DNA of 32,302 nucleotides from Candidatus Methanoxibalbensis ujae (GTDB taxonomy: Archaea; Halobacteriota; Syntropharchaeia; Alkanophagales; Methanospirareceae): the NCBI GenBank assembly GCA_026134085.1, contig JAOQIN010000020.1, forward strand, positions 1 to 32,302, given 5' to 3'. A program made the translations under genes and the position numbers. The notes under the pieces are model-generated. The model saw nothing but the letters and a program-made list of their open reading frames with translations, had not been told where the DNA came from and ran no database searches. Numbering within the stretch: the stretch's first letter is position 1; each line of letters begins with the position of its first letter. This document shows, piece after piece, positions 1 to 7,986 of this stretch.

Positions 1-95
1 CTGTTTTAGTTTATTGCTGAGCTACTTGCGAGGTATAGGTGTTGTGCTTGACCTGTGCCCGTTCACGGAGAAGTTCCCTATTGAATAATACTGCC

Positions 96-828
96 TTACA
101 GTAGAGTGAATTCAGGTGGAGAGATGTGAGATCCTTCCAATTTTGTTTTCTTGCCGCCTCTCGGTTTTCCTGGCGATATATTTTCGATAGCTAAACCCGA
201 CCCCCATCTCCTTACTGTATTTTCACCCTCCCGGAATGGGTCTTGCAGAACAGAAAGATAAAAGAGTTGCTATTCTGAATGTGGTGAAATGCAAAAACAA
301 TTCTATTAAAAAAGAAGTTTATTAAGCAAAAAGACAGCGTCGTTGGCGTAGATTTAGAATGCAGTACTTCGCTTCACAATAGTGGAAAAATCACCGAAGT
401 TGAGTGACACTCTCCACGTTTAAAGGGAGATTCCCTGTTCGTCTGCTTCATCCTACCGGGAGCTGAGTCAACAGACCATGCCATTGAGAACAAGGGCTCG
501 TTTCGTTTGATGATCCAGTCTGCATTCAGTTCCACGCATTTTAAACAAGCCTTCCGTTTTGCCTCAAACCTTCCCAAGCTGCTTTATCAATGAACTTTGA
601 CGGGTGATAATGCAGCTTTCTTATCCCTTTCAAATAATACACAGCATTCTCTTCCTCAGCTCTTATCTCTCCTGTGCAACAAATCGTCAACCCCCTTTTC
701 TCCTTATGCCCAATTTTAAACTTCTTTGGCTTTCTTAACTTTCTCCTTATAGTGTTCTGACTCTTCTGAGCTTCTGAGCCCCTTCTCATAGAGCTCCGGT
801 CTTTTATCAGCGGAGGAAACGGTGGCAA
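96..828 (-). pseudogene. Decayed ORF fragments, unidentified
   Basis: Three minus-strand open stretches lie end to end here: 541-828, 374-577 in another frame, and a stretch open from about 269 down to a TAA at 96-98 that contains the motif RRWGSGLAIENISPGKPRGG. The first two overlap in different frames and each is short, basic and without a clear ribosome binding site. This is what a frameshifted, partly deleted gene looks like. I do not recognise the family; a dead mobile-element gene is possible because a TnpB fragment lies just to the right. The fragments could also be chance open frames. Confidence 0.25.
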
Positions 829-947
829 TCTACCTTATTATTGATTGTTACCCTGAATCTAAAAAAGAAGTGTTTCACCTCCCCTGATTCATCCCACGGC
901 TAAAACGTTCTCTTGCATCGCATATAGCATCGCATATATGAGCTCAT

Positions 948-1124
948 ATGTTGCCAAAAGGACGGAGAACGAGCAAGAGAATACAGAGACTGTGGAAGTG
1001 TATAAGAAGGATAAACGATTGGATCTCTCATAATCTCAGCAGGAGAACAGTTGAAATCGCCAAAGAAAACAATTCTATGAAATGGAAAAAGAGACCTTAT
1101 CCAGTTGAAGGCAAAACAGAATAA
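948..1124 (+). pseudogene. TnpB (IS200/IS605 OrfB) relic
   Basis: A 58-codon open frame reads ...RIQRLWKCIRRINDWIS, then HNLSRRTVEIAKENNS. This matches the part of TnpB just before the first RuvC glutamate, typically [KR]RINDWxHKxSRxIVExAKENNxxIVLEDL. After KENNS the expected hydrophobic strand and catalytic Glu-Asp are replaced by a basic tail and a TAA. The upstream half of TnpB and any TnpA partner are absent. It is a small fossil, not an active nuclease. The call rests on one motif, so confidence is moderate. Confidence 0.5.
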
Positions 1125-1261
1125 CAGAAAATGGATTAGATTAGCAGGAGAGGGGCAAAATCGTTAAGCAGGACAGTGGTTGCAGACACTCTAATGACAC
1201 TCTAATGCATCAATGAATCTGTGACTGTTGGCTGTGATTGTTGGCCTCCGCACGGGTTGCG

Positions 1262-2149
1262 TCACCCAGTCCTATGAGGCCCGGGGTGCTGACGATCCTG
1301 CTCATACAGTTCCTTCCTGCGTGCTTCAAGCATTTCAATTGGGCGACCTGCGAACTCAGCGGCTGTGAGGACTTCTGCGTTTTTATCGGATGCATATGCA
1401 TACACATCGGCGATGCGCTCTCTGTAGTTGAGATCACGGAGCAGATGGTGATCTATCACCACTTTCTCTGCGACATCAACAATCCGCTTCAGGTTCTCAA
1501 TTGAGCGTTCCAGACTCCTCTTTGAATACCGGTAGCCGAGCATGTATGTCATCGGACCGTCAACAAAAACCACATCAGGCGATGCGCTCAGCACGAATGA
1601 AACCTGCTCTTCAAGCGAAGGCCCTTCAACATCGCTCGTATAAACGAATTTTTCGCCACCGCACGCGATGCAGACCTCAACAACAAAACCCAGCCTTCTG
1701 TCAGTGCCATGAAACACCGCATTTGAAAATTTTATCGTTGTGGAACCGTGCCTGAACTCATGACCATCCGCTGTTTCAAGTGATCTCGGAACTCCTTTAA
1801 GCATTTCAATGAAATATTCCGCACGCTCATGCTGGCTTTTGTTTATGTTATATGCGGGATCCTTTACATAAACAACTTTATCCCTGTATATCTCAGGATT
1901 TTGAGGATTGTGGTGGTCATAATGGTAATGTGTCACTATAAGAACATCAGCATCCTCAGCCACCTCCACTATTTCAGACCATAACTCTCTCATTCTCTTT
2001 TCTTCTGTCTGATGAGGTGCAAGGTTGTATCTTAAAGGCGCGAGTGACACACCAGCATCTATCAAAATGCGAATGTCCGAAGACTCAACAAACGTCGCCA
2101 TTGAGCGCACTCCAAAACTGTCAAACGCAAGCGGCTTTATCTCAAGCAT
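1262..2149 (-). CDS. UPF0282 family metal-dependent hydrolase (metallo-beta-lactamase fold)
   Basis: A 295-residue cytosolic protein of the archaeal UPF0282 family, in the metallo-beta-lactamase superfamily. The zinc-binding signature THYHYDHH is at residues 73-80 (the HxHxDH motif). Further likely metal ligands are His147 in FHGTD, Asp173 in TSDVEGP and the His pair at 234-235 in IDHHLLRD. Family members are of similar length; the substrate is unknown. The ATG at 2149 directly follows GGGAG, a very short spacing, behind a long A-rich leader. The gene stands alone: the left flank is transposon debris and the right flank an empty 600-bp gap. The last residues (EQDRQHPGPHRTG) look unconserved. 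The family call is firm; the reaction is not known. Confidence 0.88.
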   Translation of the reverse strand: MLEIKPLAFDSFGVRSMATFVESSDIRILIDAGVSLAPLRYNLAPHQTEEKRMRELWSEIVEVAEDADVLIVTHYHYDHHNPQNPEIYRDKVVYVKDPAYNINKSQHERAEYFIEMLKGVPRSLETADGHEFRHGSTTIKFSNAVFHGTDRRLGFVVEVCIACGGEKFVYTSDVEGPSLEEQVSFVLSASPDVVFVDGPMTYMLGYRYSKRSLERSIENLKRIVDVAEKVVIDHHLLRDLNYRERIADVYAYASDKNAEVLTAAEFAGRPIEMLEARRKELYEQDRQHPGPHRTG

Positions 2150-2157
2150 CTCCCTGT

Positions 2158-2243
2158 TTTTTTTTGTTTGTGTTTGTTTTCTTTTTTTCTTTATGTTTTT
2201 TATTTTCTGTTTTTGTTTTTTTATTTTTTATTTTTGTTTATCA
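2158..2243 (-). promoter_or_regulatory. A-rich leader and promoter tract of the UPF0282 gene
   Basis: On the minus strand this is almost pure A with scattered C, G and T (T-rich as printed on the plus strand), ending just before the start codon at 2149. It can supply the TATA element and an unstructured leader. The same T-rich plus strand could also stop transcripts entering from the left. No single TATA box stands out. Confidence 0.35.
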
Positions 2244-2249
2244 TAGAAC

Positions 2250-2836
2250 ATATCATGAAACAACCTGCTGCTCCAAGTGATGCAGGTCAGCTTCAAGCTG
2301 CTCTCGGATGCCCACTCATAGAGCCTCCGACATTGTTGTTTTCGTTTTCTCAGCCTGAGGCTTTTTTGCTTCACATCTACGCCACAGGCTTCTTGATGCT
2401 GCCGACGCCTTTTGAGAGCCCTCCATCCTTATAGTCCTTATCTTATCGTCCCTATCAGAAAGCAAGGAGTTCCGTCATGTCTGAATGCGTTTTTGTATCA
2501 CATAGACTGTCAGTGGAGTAATCTCCGACGAAAGAGAACCCGGAGGAATCTCTCACATTTCTTCTGCCAGTCTTATGTTCACATCTCACGTTCATTCATG
2601 TTCATAGCCCATCATTCGACATAGGATTTACCAGCAGGATTTACCATTCATTTTGCTAAAAATTTCCTTTTTTCTTTCAGAAGGTTCACATGTGACTCTA
2701 TGGCTGATTTGAATAAAAAAGACAAAAGACAGAGAGAAGAATTAGATGAATTTACTTGTTTGGGTGTTCCCCTTGAATGCTGTTACATAAAGCGGCTGGT
2801 GTGGAAGATATGGAAGGAGATGAAGGAGAAAATATT
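2250..2836. other. Intergenic region, no gene seen
   Basis: About 590 bases between the divergent UPF0282 and argJ genes. Only short overlapping frames without family features are present. An A-rich TATA-like stretch (TTTGAATAAAAAAGAC, about 2706-2721) may serve argJ. Confidence 0.4.
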
Positions 2837-4099
2837 GTGAAGATCCTGAGGCTTTCAGGAGGCATCTGCGCTGTTTCAGGTGTGATGGCTGGCGGCGTGA
2901 GAGATGGAAGGAACGGTCTCGCACTCATAGTCGGAGGGGGTCCGGCAGCAGGAATGTTCACTGCGAACAGATTGAGAGCTGCGCCTGTTCTGATAACTGC
3001 GAAGAGAGTCGGTTATGGAAAAATATCAGCAATTATAGCGAACAGCGGCTGCGCAAACGCATTCACTGGCGATGAGGGCTATGAGAAAGCGATAAAAATG
3101 GGCGATCTTGTATCTTCAAGATTCAATATCCATGCGGATGAAGTGGCAGTCGCATCTACAGGACCAATAGGCAAGCCACTTGACATGGATCTGATCACAA
3201 AACAGTTTCAAAAAGTTGCAAAATCGCTGTCTGATGGACCTGAGGGAAGTTCAGCAGCTGCGAGCGCGATAATGACAACCGACACTTACAGGAAGGAAGA
3301 AGCTGTTGCCGTTTTTGTCAGAGATGCCGGGCAAAGTGCAGGCAGCGCGGGTGGGAGAAGTGCTGAGAGATGTGTTGCGAGGATAGGAGGGATTGCCAAG
3401 GGTTCTGGCATGATCTTCCCTCATCTGCAGGAGGCGACAATGCTCGCTTTCATATACACTGATGCGGCACTGAGCGCCGAAACACTGCGGAAATGCCTGC
3501 GAGAGGCGGTGGAGAACTCCTTCAACATGATAGTTGTGGACGGAGACATGAGCACGAATGACATGGTTCTTCTTGTATCATCCTCCACAAACGATTCATC
3601 AACTTCATCGGCGATGAGAGATGAGGGCGATGAGCGCGAGATGGCAGCCTTTCAGAAGGGACTTGACTTTGTATGCATGTCGCTCGCGAGGATGATCGCC
3701 CGTGATGGAGAGGGTGCAACGAAATTCATGGAGGTTCATGTGAGAGGTGCCGCTTCCGTTGAGGATGCCCGGAGGGCTGCCCGCGCAGTTGCGAGAAGTC
3801 CGCTCGTGAAGTGCTCGCTTTTCGGAGAGAAGCCGTTTTGGGGGCGAGTCATTGCCGCTCTCGGCGCTTCAGGTGTTGAAATAGAGAGGAAAAAGCTGAA
3901 AATGTGGGTGAGCGGCAGCAGAAGCGACAGGATTCTCGTAGCCTCAGATGGGAGAATATTGAATGTGATGGACGCGAGGCGTATGCTGATGGGCGCTCGT
4001 GAAATCCGCCTTGAGATTGATCTCGGTGTCGGGAACTCATCAGCAACAGCATGGGGCTGTGATCTCTCATATGAGTATGTGAGGATAAACGCCGAGTGA
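2837..4099 (+). CDS. argJ: Ornithine/glutamate N-acetyltransferase (ArgJ)
   Basis: ArgJ moves the acetyl group from N-acetylornithine to ornithine or, in bifunctional forms, makes N-acetylglutamate from acetyl-CoA, in the cyclic arginine pathway. It is made as one chain that cuts itself before a catalytic threonine. From a GTG start (2837, AAGGAG eight bases upstream) the protein has 420 residues: ANSGCANAFTG at 68-78, STGPIG at 107-112 (oxyanion region), TTDT at 147-150, KGSGMI at 188-193, and the cleavage site EATMLAF with Thr201 as nucleophile. VDGDMSTND follows. An ATG at 2810 is the alternative start. The C-terminus stops at ...CDLSYEYVRINAE and lacks the usual final residues (YRT type). 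It heads a plus-strand run of housekeeping genes. Confidence 0.93.
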   Translation: MKILRLSGGICAVSGVMAGGVRDGRNGLALIVGGGPAAGMFTANRLRAAPVLITAKRVGYGKISAIIANSGCANAFTGDEGYEKAIKMGDLVSSRFNIHADEVAVASTGPIGKPLDMDLITKQFQKVAKSLSDGPEGSSAAASAIMTTDTYRKEEAVAVFVRDAGQSAGSAGGRSAERCVARIGGIAKGSGMIFPHLQEATMLAFIYTDAALSAETLRKCLREAVENSFNMIVVDGDMSTNDMVLLVSSSTNDSSTSSAMRDEGDEREMAAFQKGLDFVCMSLARMIARDGEGATKFMEVHVRGAASVEDARRAARAVARSPLVKCSLFGEKPFWGRVIAALGASGVEIERKKLKMWVSGSRSDRILVASDGRILNVMDARRMLMGAREIRLEIDLGVGNSSATAWGCDLSYEYVRINAE

Positions 4100-4156
4100 C
4101 TCTTTTGAGTATGTGAGGAGATTGCTGAGAGGAGGGAAAGGAAAGAGGTGGTGAGC

Positions 4157-4867
4157 ATGCAAAGCGCATGTGAATCCAAACCCTGGAAACATTGGCGGCA
4201 CATCACGAAGCTTGACCCTGACAGAGAAATTTCAGAGGAAGATCTGAAAATCATAGTTGAAAGCGGGACGGATGCGATAATGATATCGGGAACGCAAAAT
4301 GTCACAGCTGAAAATGTGAATCATCTTGTTTCTATGCTCTCATCATATGATATCCCAAAGATTCTTGAGCCATCAAACCCAGAATCAATTATTTATGAGG
4401 GTGTTGATTATGTGTTTGTCCCTTCCGTTCTGAATGCTGATGTGAAGTGGTTGAGAGATATTCATGTGAAATGGATAAAATCGGATGATATAAGGTGGGA
4501 TATGATCGTTCCCGAGGCATATATCGTGCTGAATCCTTCATCTGCGGTGGCAGTCCTGACGAATGCGAATACAGCGCTTGGTGTGGAGGATGTTGTCGCC
4601 TACGGTATATTCGCGGAGCGTTTCCTGCGTTTTCCCATTGTCTATATAGAATACAGCGGGAAATTCGGAGATGTTTCCATTGTCAGAGCATTGAGGGAGG
4701 CTTTGAGCGGAGCATCATTGTTCTACGGCGGCGGGATAAATTCAGCGGAGCGTGCGGCGGAGATGCTGAAGTATGCGGATGTCATAGTCGTCGGGAATGT
4801 CGTGTATGAAGATATGCAAAAATTCATGGAAACTGTTGTGACAGGGCAACAGCAGCCGGAATTGTGA
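4157..4867 (+). CDS. Geranylgeranylglyceryl phosphate synthase
   Basis: GGGP synthase forms the first ether bond of archaeal membrane lipids, joining sn-glycerol-1-phosphate to geranylgeranyl diphosphate. The protein is a PcrB-like TIM barrel of about 236 residues. KLDPD near the N-terminus, YIEYSGKFGD around residue 165 and FYGGGI around residue 190 are the glycerol-phosphate and magnesium binding loops of the family. ATG 4157 is preceded by GAGGTGG; GTG codons at 4148 and 4151 are alternatives. It sits 57 bases after argJ and 96 bases before rps19e, probably in one transcript. A TIM barrel of this sort in an S19e neighbourhood is a solid archaeal marker. Confidence 0.92.
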   Translation: MQSACESKPWKHWRHITKLDPDREISEEDLKIIVESGTDAIMISGTQNVTAENVNHLVSMLSSYDIPKILEPSNPESIIYEGVDYVFVPSVLNADVKWLRDIHVKWIKSDDIRWDMIVPEAYIVLNPSSAVAVLTNANTALGVEDVVAYGIFAERFLRFPIVYIEYSGKFGDVSIVRALREALSGASLFYGGGINSAERAAEMLKYADVIVVGNVVYEDMQKFMETVVTGQQQPEL

Positions 4868-4963
4868 GGTGCGCTGTGCGCTGTGCGTGCCAGATGTTAA
4901 ATGTGTCGGGATGTGCCACCATATGATTATTTTGAAGTCGGAGCAAGATAAGGAGATGGGGAT

Positions 4964-5458
4964 ATGACGACTGTGTATGATGTGCCTGCTGAGGAGCTTG
5001 TAAAAGCGGTTGCGGAGAAGCTGAAAAAGATGCGAGCGATTTCGATGCCGAAGTGGTGCATTCATGTGAAGACCGGCTGTCACAAGGAGCTGCCGCCTGC
5101 ACAGCCTGATTGGTGGTATATTCGGTGTGCATCAATCCTCCGTCAGATTTACATACACGGCCCCTTGGGAGTCTCGCGATTGCGCACGAGATATGGCGGA
5201 AGGGATCGTAGAGGTGTGAAGAGGGAGCATTTCAGGAAGGCATCTGGTAAGATAATAAGGGCTGCGCTGTCTCAACTTGAGCATGCGGAGCTTGTCGTGA
5301 AAACAAAGGAAGGTCGTAAAATATCGCCCAAGGGGCAGTCACTGCTTGACAACACCGCACATGAGATATTTATGAAAATTAAGGAACGCTACACTCCTGT
5401 GTGGATCAGGAAACCCATTGCGGCTGCCGAGGGAGAGGAAGAAGAATCTCAAACATGA
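4964..5458 (+). CDS. rps19e: 30S ribosomal protein S19e
   Basis: S19e is a small-subunit protein shared by archaea and eukaryotes; it binds 18S/16S rRNA in the head of the subunit and takes part in its maturation. The 164-residue sequence has the characteristic WCIHVKTGCHKELPP, WWYIRCASILR, GPLGVSRLRTRYGG and KISPKGQSLLD segments in order, a winged-helix fold. AAGGAG lies eight bases before the ATG. The acidic tail (AAAEGEEEESQT) is a little longer than usual. It is followed by the PDCD5-like gene, a pairing conserved in many archaeal genomes. Confidence 0.96.
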   Translation: MTTVYDVPAEELVKAVAEKLKKMRAISMPKWCIHVKTGCHKELPPAQPDWWYIRCASILRQIYIHGPLGVSRLRTRYGGRDRRGVKREHFRKASGKIIRAALSQLEHAELVVKTKEGRKISPKGQSLLDNTAHEIFMKIKERYTPVWIRKPIAAAEGEEEESQT

Positions 5459-5466
5459 CTGCGCTG

Positions 5467-5500
5467 TTGCCTGAGATGCTGAGTTGCCTGAGATGCTGAG
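5467..5500. repeat. 17-bp perfect tandem duplication
   Basis: The unit TTGCCTGAGATGCTGAG occurs twice, back to back, in the gap between rps19e and the PDCD5-like gene, just upstream of the latter's ribosome binding site. Confidence 0.9.
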
Positions 5501-5526
5501 GAGGTGTGAGGACGGGAGGTGCTGAA

Positions 5527-5874
5527 ATGTCATCTGAAGAAGAGATTGAGATGTTGCGAAAAAAGAAAATGGAGCAGTTGATGATGCAGCAGCAGTTGCA
5601 GCAGGTGGGAGCGGCGATAGAGCAGGAGGAGAGGAGGAAGCAGGAGGAGGAGGCAAAACGGATAATACTGAGACAGCTGCTCACGCCTGAAGCGAGGGAG
5701 CGCCTCACGAACATAAAACTTGCAAAACCGGAAGTTGGTGAGCAGATAGAAAACATGCTTGTGACGCTCGCACAGAGCGGAAGGATAAAGACACGAATAA
5801 CTGATACACAGTTGAAGGAGATCCTCAGGCAGATAATGCCCAGGAAGCGTGAGATAACAATCAGAAGAATATGA
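5527..5874 (+). CDS. PDCD5-family double-stranded DNA-binding protein
   Basis: A 115-residue homologue of human PDCD5/TFAR19 and archaeal MTH1615-like proteins, which form a small helical bundle and bind DNA without strong sequence preference. A charged, glutamine-rich N-terminal helix (residues 1-45, with MMQQQLQQ) leads into the conserved core [18 protein letters not shown] and [16 protein letters not shown], then the C-terminal basic end. GGGAGGTG lies six bases before ATG 5527; an upstream in-frame start at 5506 is less likely. It lies 68 bases after rps19e and 24 bases before the phosphopantothenate synthetase gene. The role in archaea is not settled; a chromatin or translation-linked job is suggested by its steady ribosomal context. 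Confidence 0.92.
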   Translation: MSSEEEIEMLRKKKMEQLMMQQQLQQVGAAIEQEERRKQEEEAKRIILRQLLTPEARERLTNIKLAKPEVGEQIENMLVTLAQSGRIKTRITDTQLKEILRQIMPRKREITIRRI

Positions 5875-5898
5875 GATCAATCATATAAGAAGAAGGCG

Positions 5899-6711
5899 AT
5901 GAAGTGGCGGATACCTGAGAACCATCCGAGATATGAGTCTTTGAAGCGGAGGGAAAGACTTGTTGAGTGTTTTTTCAGAGGAATCACCGACATTCACGGG
6001 CTTATCGCTCACGGCAGGGGAGAGGCGTTTGACTATCTTATCGGTGAGCATACAACCGAATCTGCGATGAAAGCAACTGAGGTAGCAGCAGAAATCTTGC
6101 TGACAGCGAGAAAACCTGTTATATCTGTGAACGGAAATGTGGCAGCTCTCGCCCCTCATGAAATTGTCAGCCTGAGCAATGTCACAGGTGCGCGCATAGA
6201 GGTGAACCTCTTCCACAGAACCGAGGATAGAGTGATGCGAATAAAGAAACTGCTTGAGAAATACGGTGCAAGAGATGTTCTCGGAGAGAATGCGGACATC
6301 CATATACCGGGATTGAAACACACCCGCGGCATGGTTGAGCGTGATGGCATTTATGATGCTGATGTCGTGCTCGTCTCCCTTGAGGACGGTGACAGGTGCG
6401 AGGCCCTCGTCAATATGGGAAAAATTGTCATCGCAATAGACCTGAATCCCCTGTCCAGAACAGCTCAGAGCGCAACTGTCACAATTGTTGATGATGTCGA
6501 GCGCGCATTGCGAAATATGATAGAATTCGTCAGAAAAAAACAAAATGAAATGAAAAAGAACAAAAACAAAATGGAAGAAACAAATAAAAAAAATAATTTT
6601 CAAAAAATATTAAATGGATATGATAACCGCAAAATATTGAATGAGGTTTTGGAGCATATTGTGCGCAGATTGCTGAGTCTGGCGGAATCCGATACTGATA
6701 TGCTGATATGA
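5899..6711 (+). CDS. 4-phosphopantoate--beta-alanine ligase (phosphopantothenate synthetase)
   Basis: This archaea-only enzyme (COG1701) joins 4-phosphopantoate and beta-alanine with ATP, replacing bacterial PanC in CoA synthesis. Conserved blocks are IPENHPRYESLKRRERL (residues 5-21), GLIAHGRGEAFDY, PVISVNGNVAAL, IEVNLFHRTEDR, VLVSLEDGDRCEAL and the end block IDLNPLSRTAQSATVTIVDD. After about residue 215 the protein runs into a Lys/Asn/Glu-rich tail of roughly 55 residues written in A-rich DNA (about 6530-6600), which the family normally lacks or has shorter. The ATG is preceded by a weak AAGAAGG. It is probably co-transcribed with the two genes before it. Confidence 0.92.
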   Translation: MKWRIPENHPRYESLKRRERLVECFFRGITDIHGLIAHGRGEAFDYLIGEHTTESAMKATEVAAEILLTARKPVISVNGNVAALAPHEIVSLSNVTGARIEVNLFHRTEDRVMRIKKLLEKYGARDVLGENADIHIPGLKHTRGMVERDGIYDADVVLVSLEDGDRCEALVNMGKIVIAIDLNPLSRTAQSATVTIVDDVERALRNMIEFVRKKQNEMKKNKNKMEETNKKNNFQKILNGYDNRKILNEVLEHIVRRLLSLAESDTDMLI

Positions 6712-6795
6712 TATGATCAAATGAGATGTGAATGTTTATGGATTTGTGGTGTAGAAGCGCATGCTGTCGCAGTATGCGGATGAGAGGTTGATAGG

Positions 6796-7323
6796 ATGAG
6801 GGGGAGGATGCGCAGGAGGAGATGTGTCAGGTTCATGCCTTATTTCTGGTATTTTGAGCCTCGTGCCCCTCCTTCAGCGCTTGATACACAATCATCACAG
6901 TCACAATCATCACAATCATCACAATCACCACAATCATCTCAATCGTCACAGCCACCACAATCATCACAACCTCCACAAACACAGGCATCGCCTGGCGGAG
7001 AGCAGATATTGAGGATTGAGGAGCTTGAGAGCATTCGTCTGAAAGACCTTCTCGGAATGACGCAGGAAGAGGCTGCGAGGTATATGGGCGTTTCACAGCC
7101 GACATTCCACAGAATACTCACCGAGGCACATCGTAAAATAGCCAAGGCGCTTGTTGAAGGCAATGCGATAAGGATAGAAGGAGGTAATTTCGTGCTTGTC
7201 AGGGATGAAAGAACTCCTCATACGACGCCTCCAGACACATCAACGACAAAACCGCCAGATCGCTCTCCAGCACCGCCTCATGCTCAGCACATGAGATGTC
7301 GCAGGCATGGCGCTTGGTGGTGA
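6796..7323 (+). CDS. DUF134/UPF0251 HTH protein with Ser/Gln-rich insert
   Basis: A probable DNA-binding protein. Residues 1-22 hold the basic start RRRRCVRFMP with the family's Pro/Phe pattern. Residues 32-62 are a Ser-Gln-Pro linker made by about ten slipped copies of a CACAATCAT-like 9-mer. Residues 70-130 are the helix-turn-helix core: LESIRLKDLLGMTQEEAARYMGVSQPTF then RILTEAHRKIAKALVEG and the closing IRIEGG. The Pro/Thr-rich C-terminus ends in MRCRRHGAWW. UPF0251 proteins usually join the basic start directly to the HTH, so the linker is a local expansion. The target is unknown. It ends about 115 bases before mptD. Confidence 0.85.
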   Translation: MRGRMRRRRCVRFMPYFWYFEPRAPPSALDTQSSQSQSSQSSQSPQSSQSSQPPQSSQPPQTQASPGGEQILRIEELESIRLKDLLGMTQEEAARYMGVSQPTFHRILTEAHRKIAKALVEGNAIRIEGGNFVLVRDERTPHTTPPDTSTTKPPDRSPAPPHAQHMRCRRHGAWW

Positions 7324-7404
7324 CTGTTTCTTTCATCGTTCTATCGTTCAGGCACACATCGCATGGACGGGGGCAATGGGATGATGCCTCACACAAACAC
7401 ACCT

Positions 7405-7412
7405 CATATAAG
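7405..7412 (+). promoter_or_regulatory. TATA box of mptD
   Basis: CATATAAG is centred about 29 bases before the mptD ATG. At the usual archaeal spacing of 25-27 bases, transcription would begin within a few bases of the start codon, so the mRNA is probably leaderless. This fits the absence of a Shine-Dalgarno sequence there. Confidence 0.5.
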
Positions 7413-7437
7413 AGTGTGAGCGAAAGCTCATAATAAT

Positions 7438-7869
7438 ATGGCGCCATCTGTGTTTGATGAGGTGTCTGAGGAGGAAAAGAAAGCGGATAAAGAACACACG
7501 AAAGAGCACGGGGATTTCAACATAACCCCAAGAGACATTGTGGCGTTTGAAGCCGGCATAAAGCTCGGTGCACTGTATCATCAGTTCATCGGAACTCCTC
7601 TCAACTCAGAAACAGTGAGCAGGCTTGAACAGACGATAGAGCGCAGTGTGAAACTTCAACCATTTGTAAAAGATGTGTATGTGAGGATAGATCGCAACAA
7701 ATTGCGTGCGCGGAAAAACCGCTTTGGCTACTGTGAGCTTCAGGGGGATATGATTGATGTGCAGATAAGGGTATCTTATAATGATATTGAGGCATATGCA
7801 TGTCTTCAATACAACGAAAACATGAAATATCCTCTCATGTTTTTGCAGAAAATCGTTGTGAAAAAGTGA
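7438..7869 (+). CDS. mptD: Archaeal dihydroneopterin aldolase (MptD)
   Basis: MptD cleaves dihydroneopterin to 6-hydroxymethyl-dihydropterin and glycolaldehyde, a step toward tetrahydromethanopterin. The 143-residue sequence carries the family blocks VAFEAGIKLGALYHQFIGTP, VKLQPFVKDVYV, FGYCELQGDM and KYPLMFLQKIVV. Glu38, His48, Gln74 and a Tyr near 125 are spaced like the active-site set reported for the Methanocaldococcus enzyme (Glu25, His35, Gln61, Tyr111, from memory). About 30 extra charged residues precede the core; internal starts are not obvious. No ribosome binding site is seen and the TATA spacing suggests a leaderless transcript. It marks an organism with archaeal C1 cofactors. Confidence 0.85.
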   Translation: MAPSVFDEVSEEEKKADKEHTKEHGDFNITPRDIVAFEAGIKLGALYHQFIGTPLNSETVSRLEQTIERSVKLQPFVKDVYVRIDRNKLRARKNRFGYCELQGDMIDVQIRVSYNDIEAYACLQYNENMKYPLMFLQKIVVKK

Positions 7870-7889
7870 AGTGGTCGTGAGAAAGTAAA

Positions 7890-7982
7890 AATAGAAGTAA
7901 TAATATTAAAATAATAAAATAAAAAAATAAAACATAAAACAAAAAAGAAAATCACTGCGTTCTGCACTGTGCGCTGCAGTGC
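7890..7982 (-). terminator. Probable terminator of the CRISPR transcript (minus strand)
   Basis: Reading on the minus strand away from the array, a GCACTG/CAGTGC hairpin (7964-7982, seven-base loop) is followed within a few bases by about 70 bases that are almost all T and A on that strand (TTTTCTTTTTTGTTTTATG and onward). T-rich tracts end archaeal transcripts. The position fits an array read from right to left, and may also insulate mptD from it. Confidence 0.45.
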
Positions 7983-7986
7983 GCTT

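Noticed and set aside
3736-4305. Long minus-strand frame opposite the end of argJ
   Set aside because: It is antisense to well-conserved argJ and GGGP synthase codons and has a composition typical of a shadow frame.
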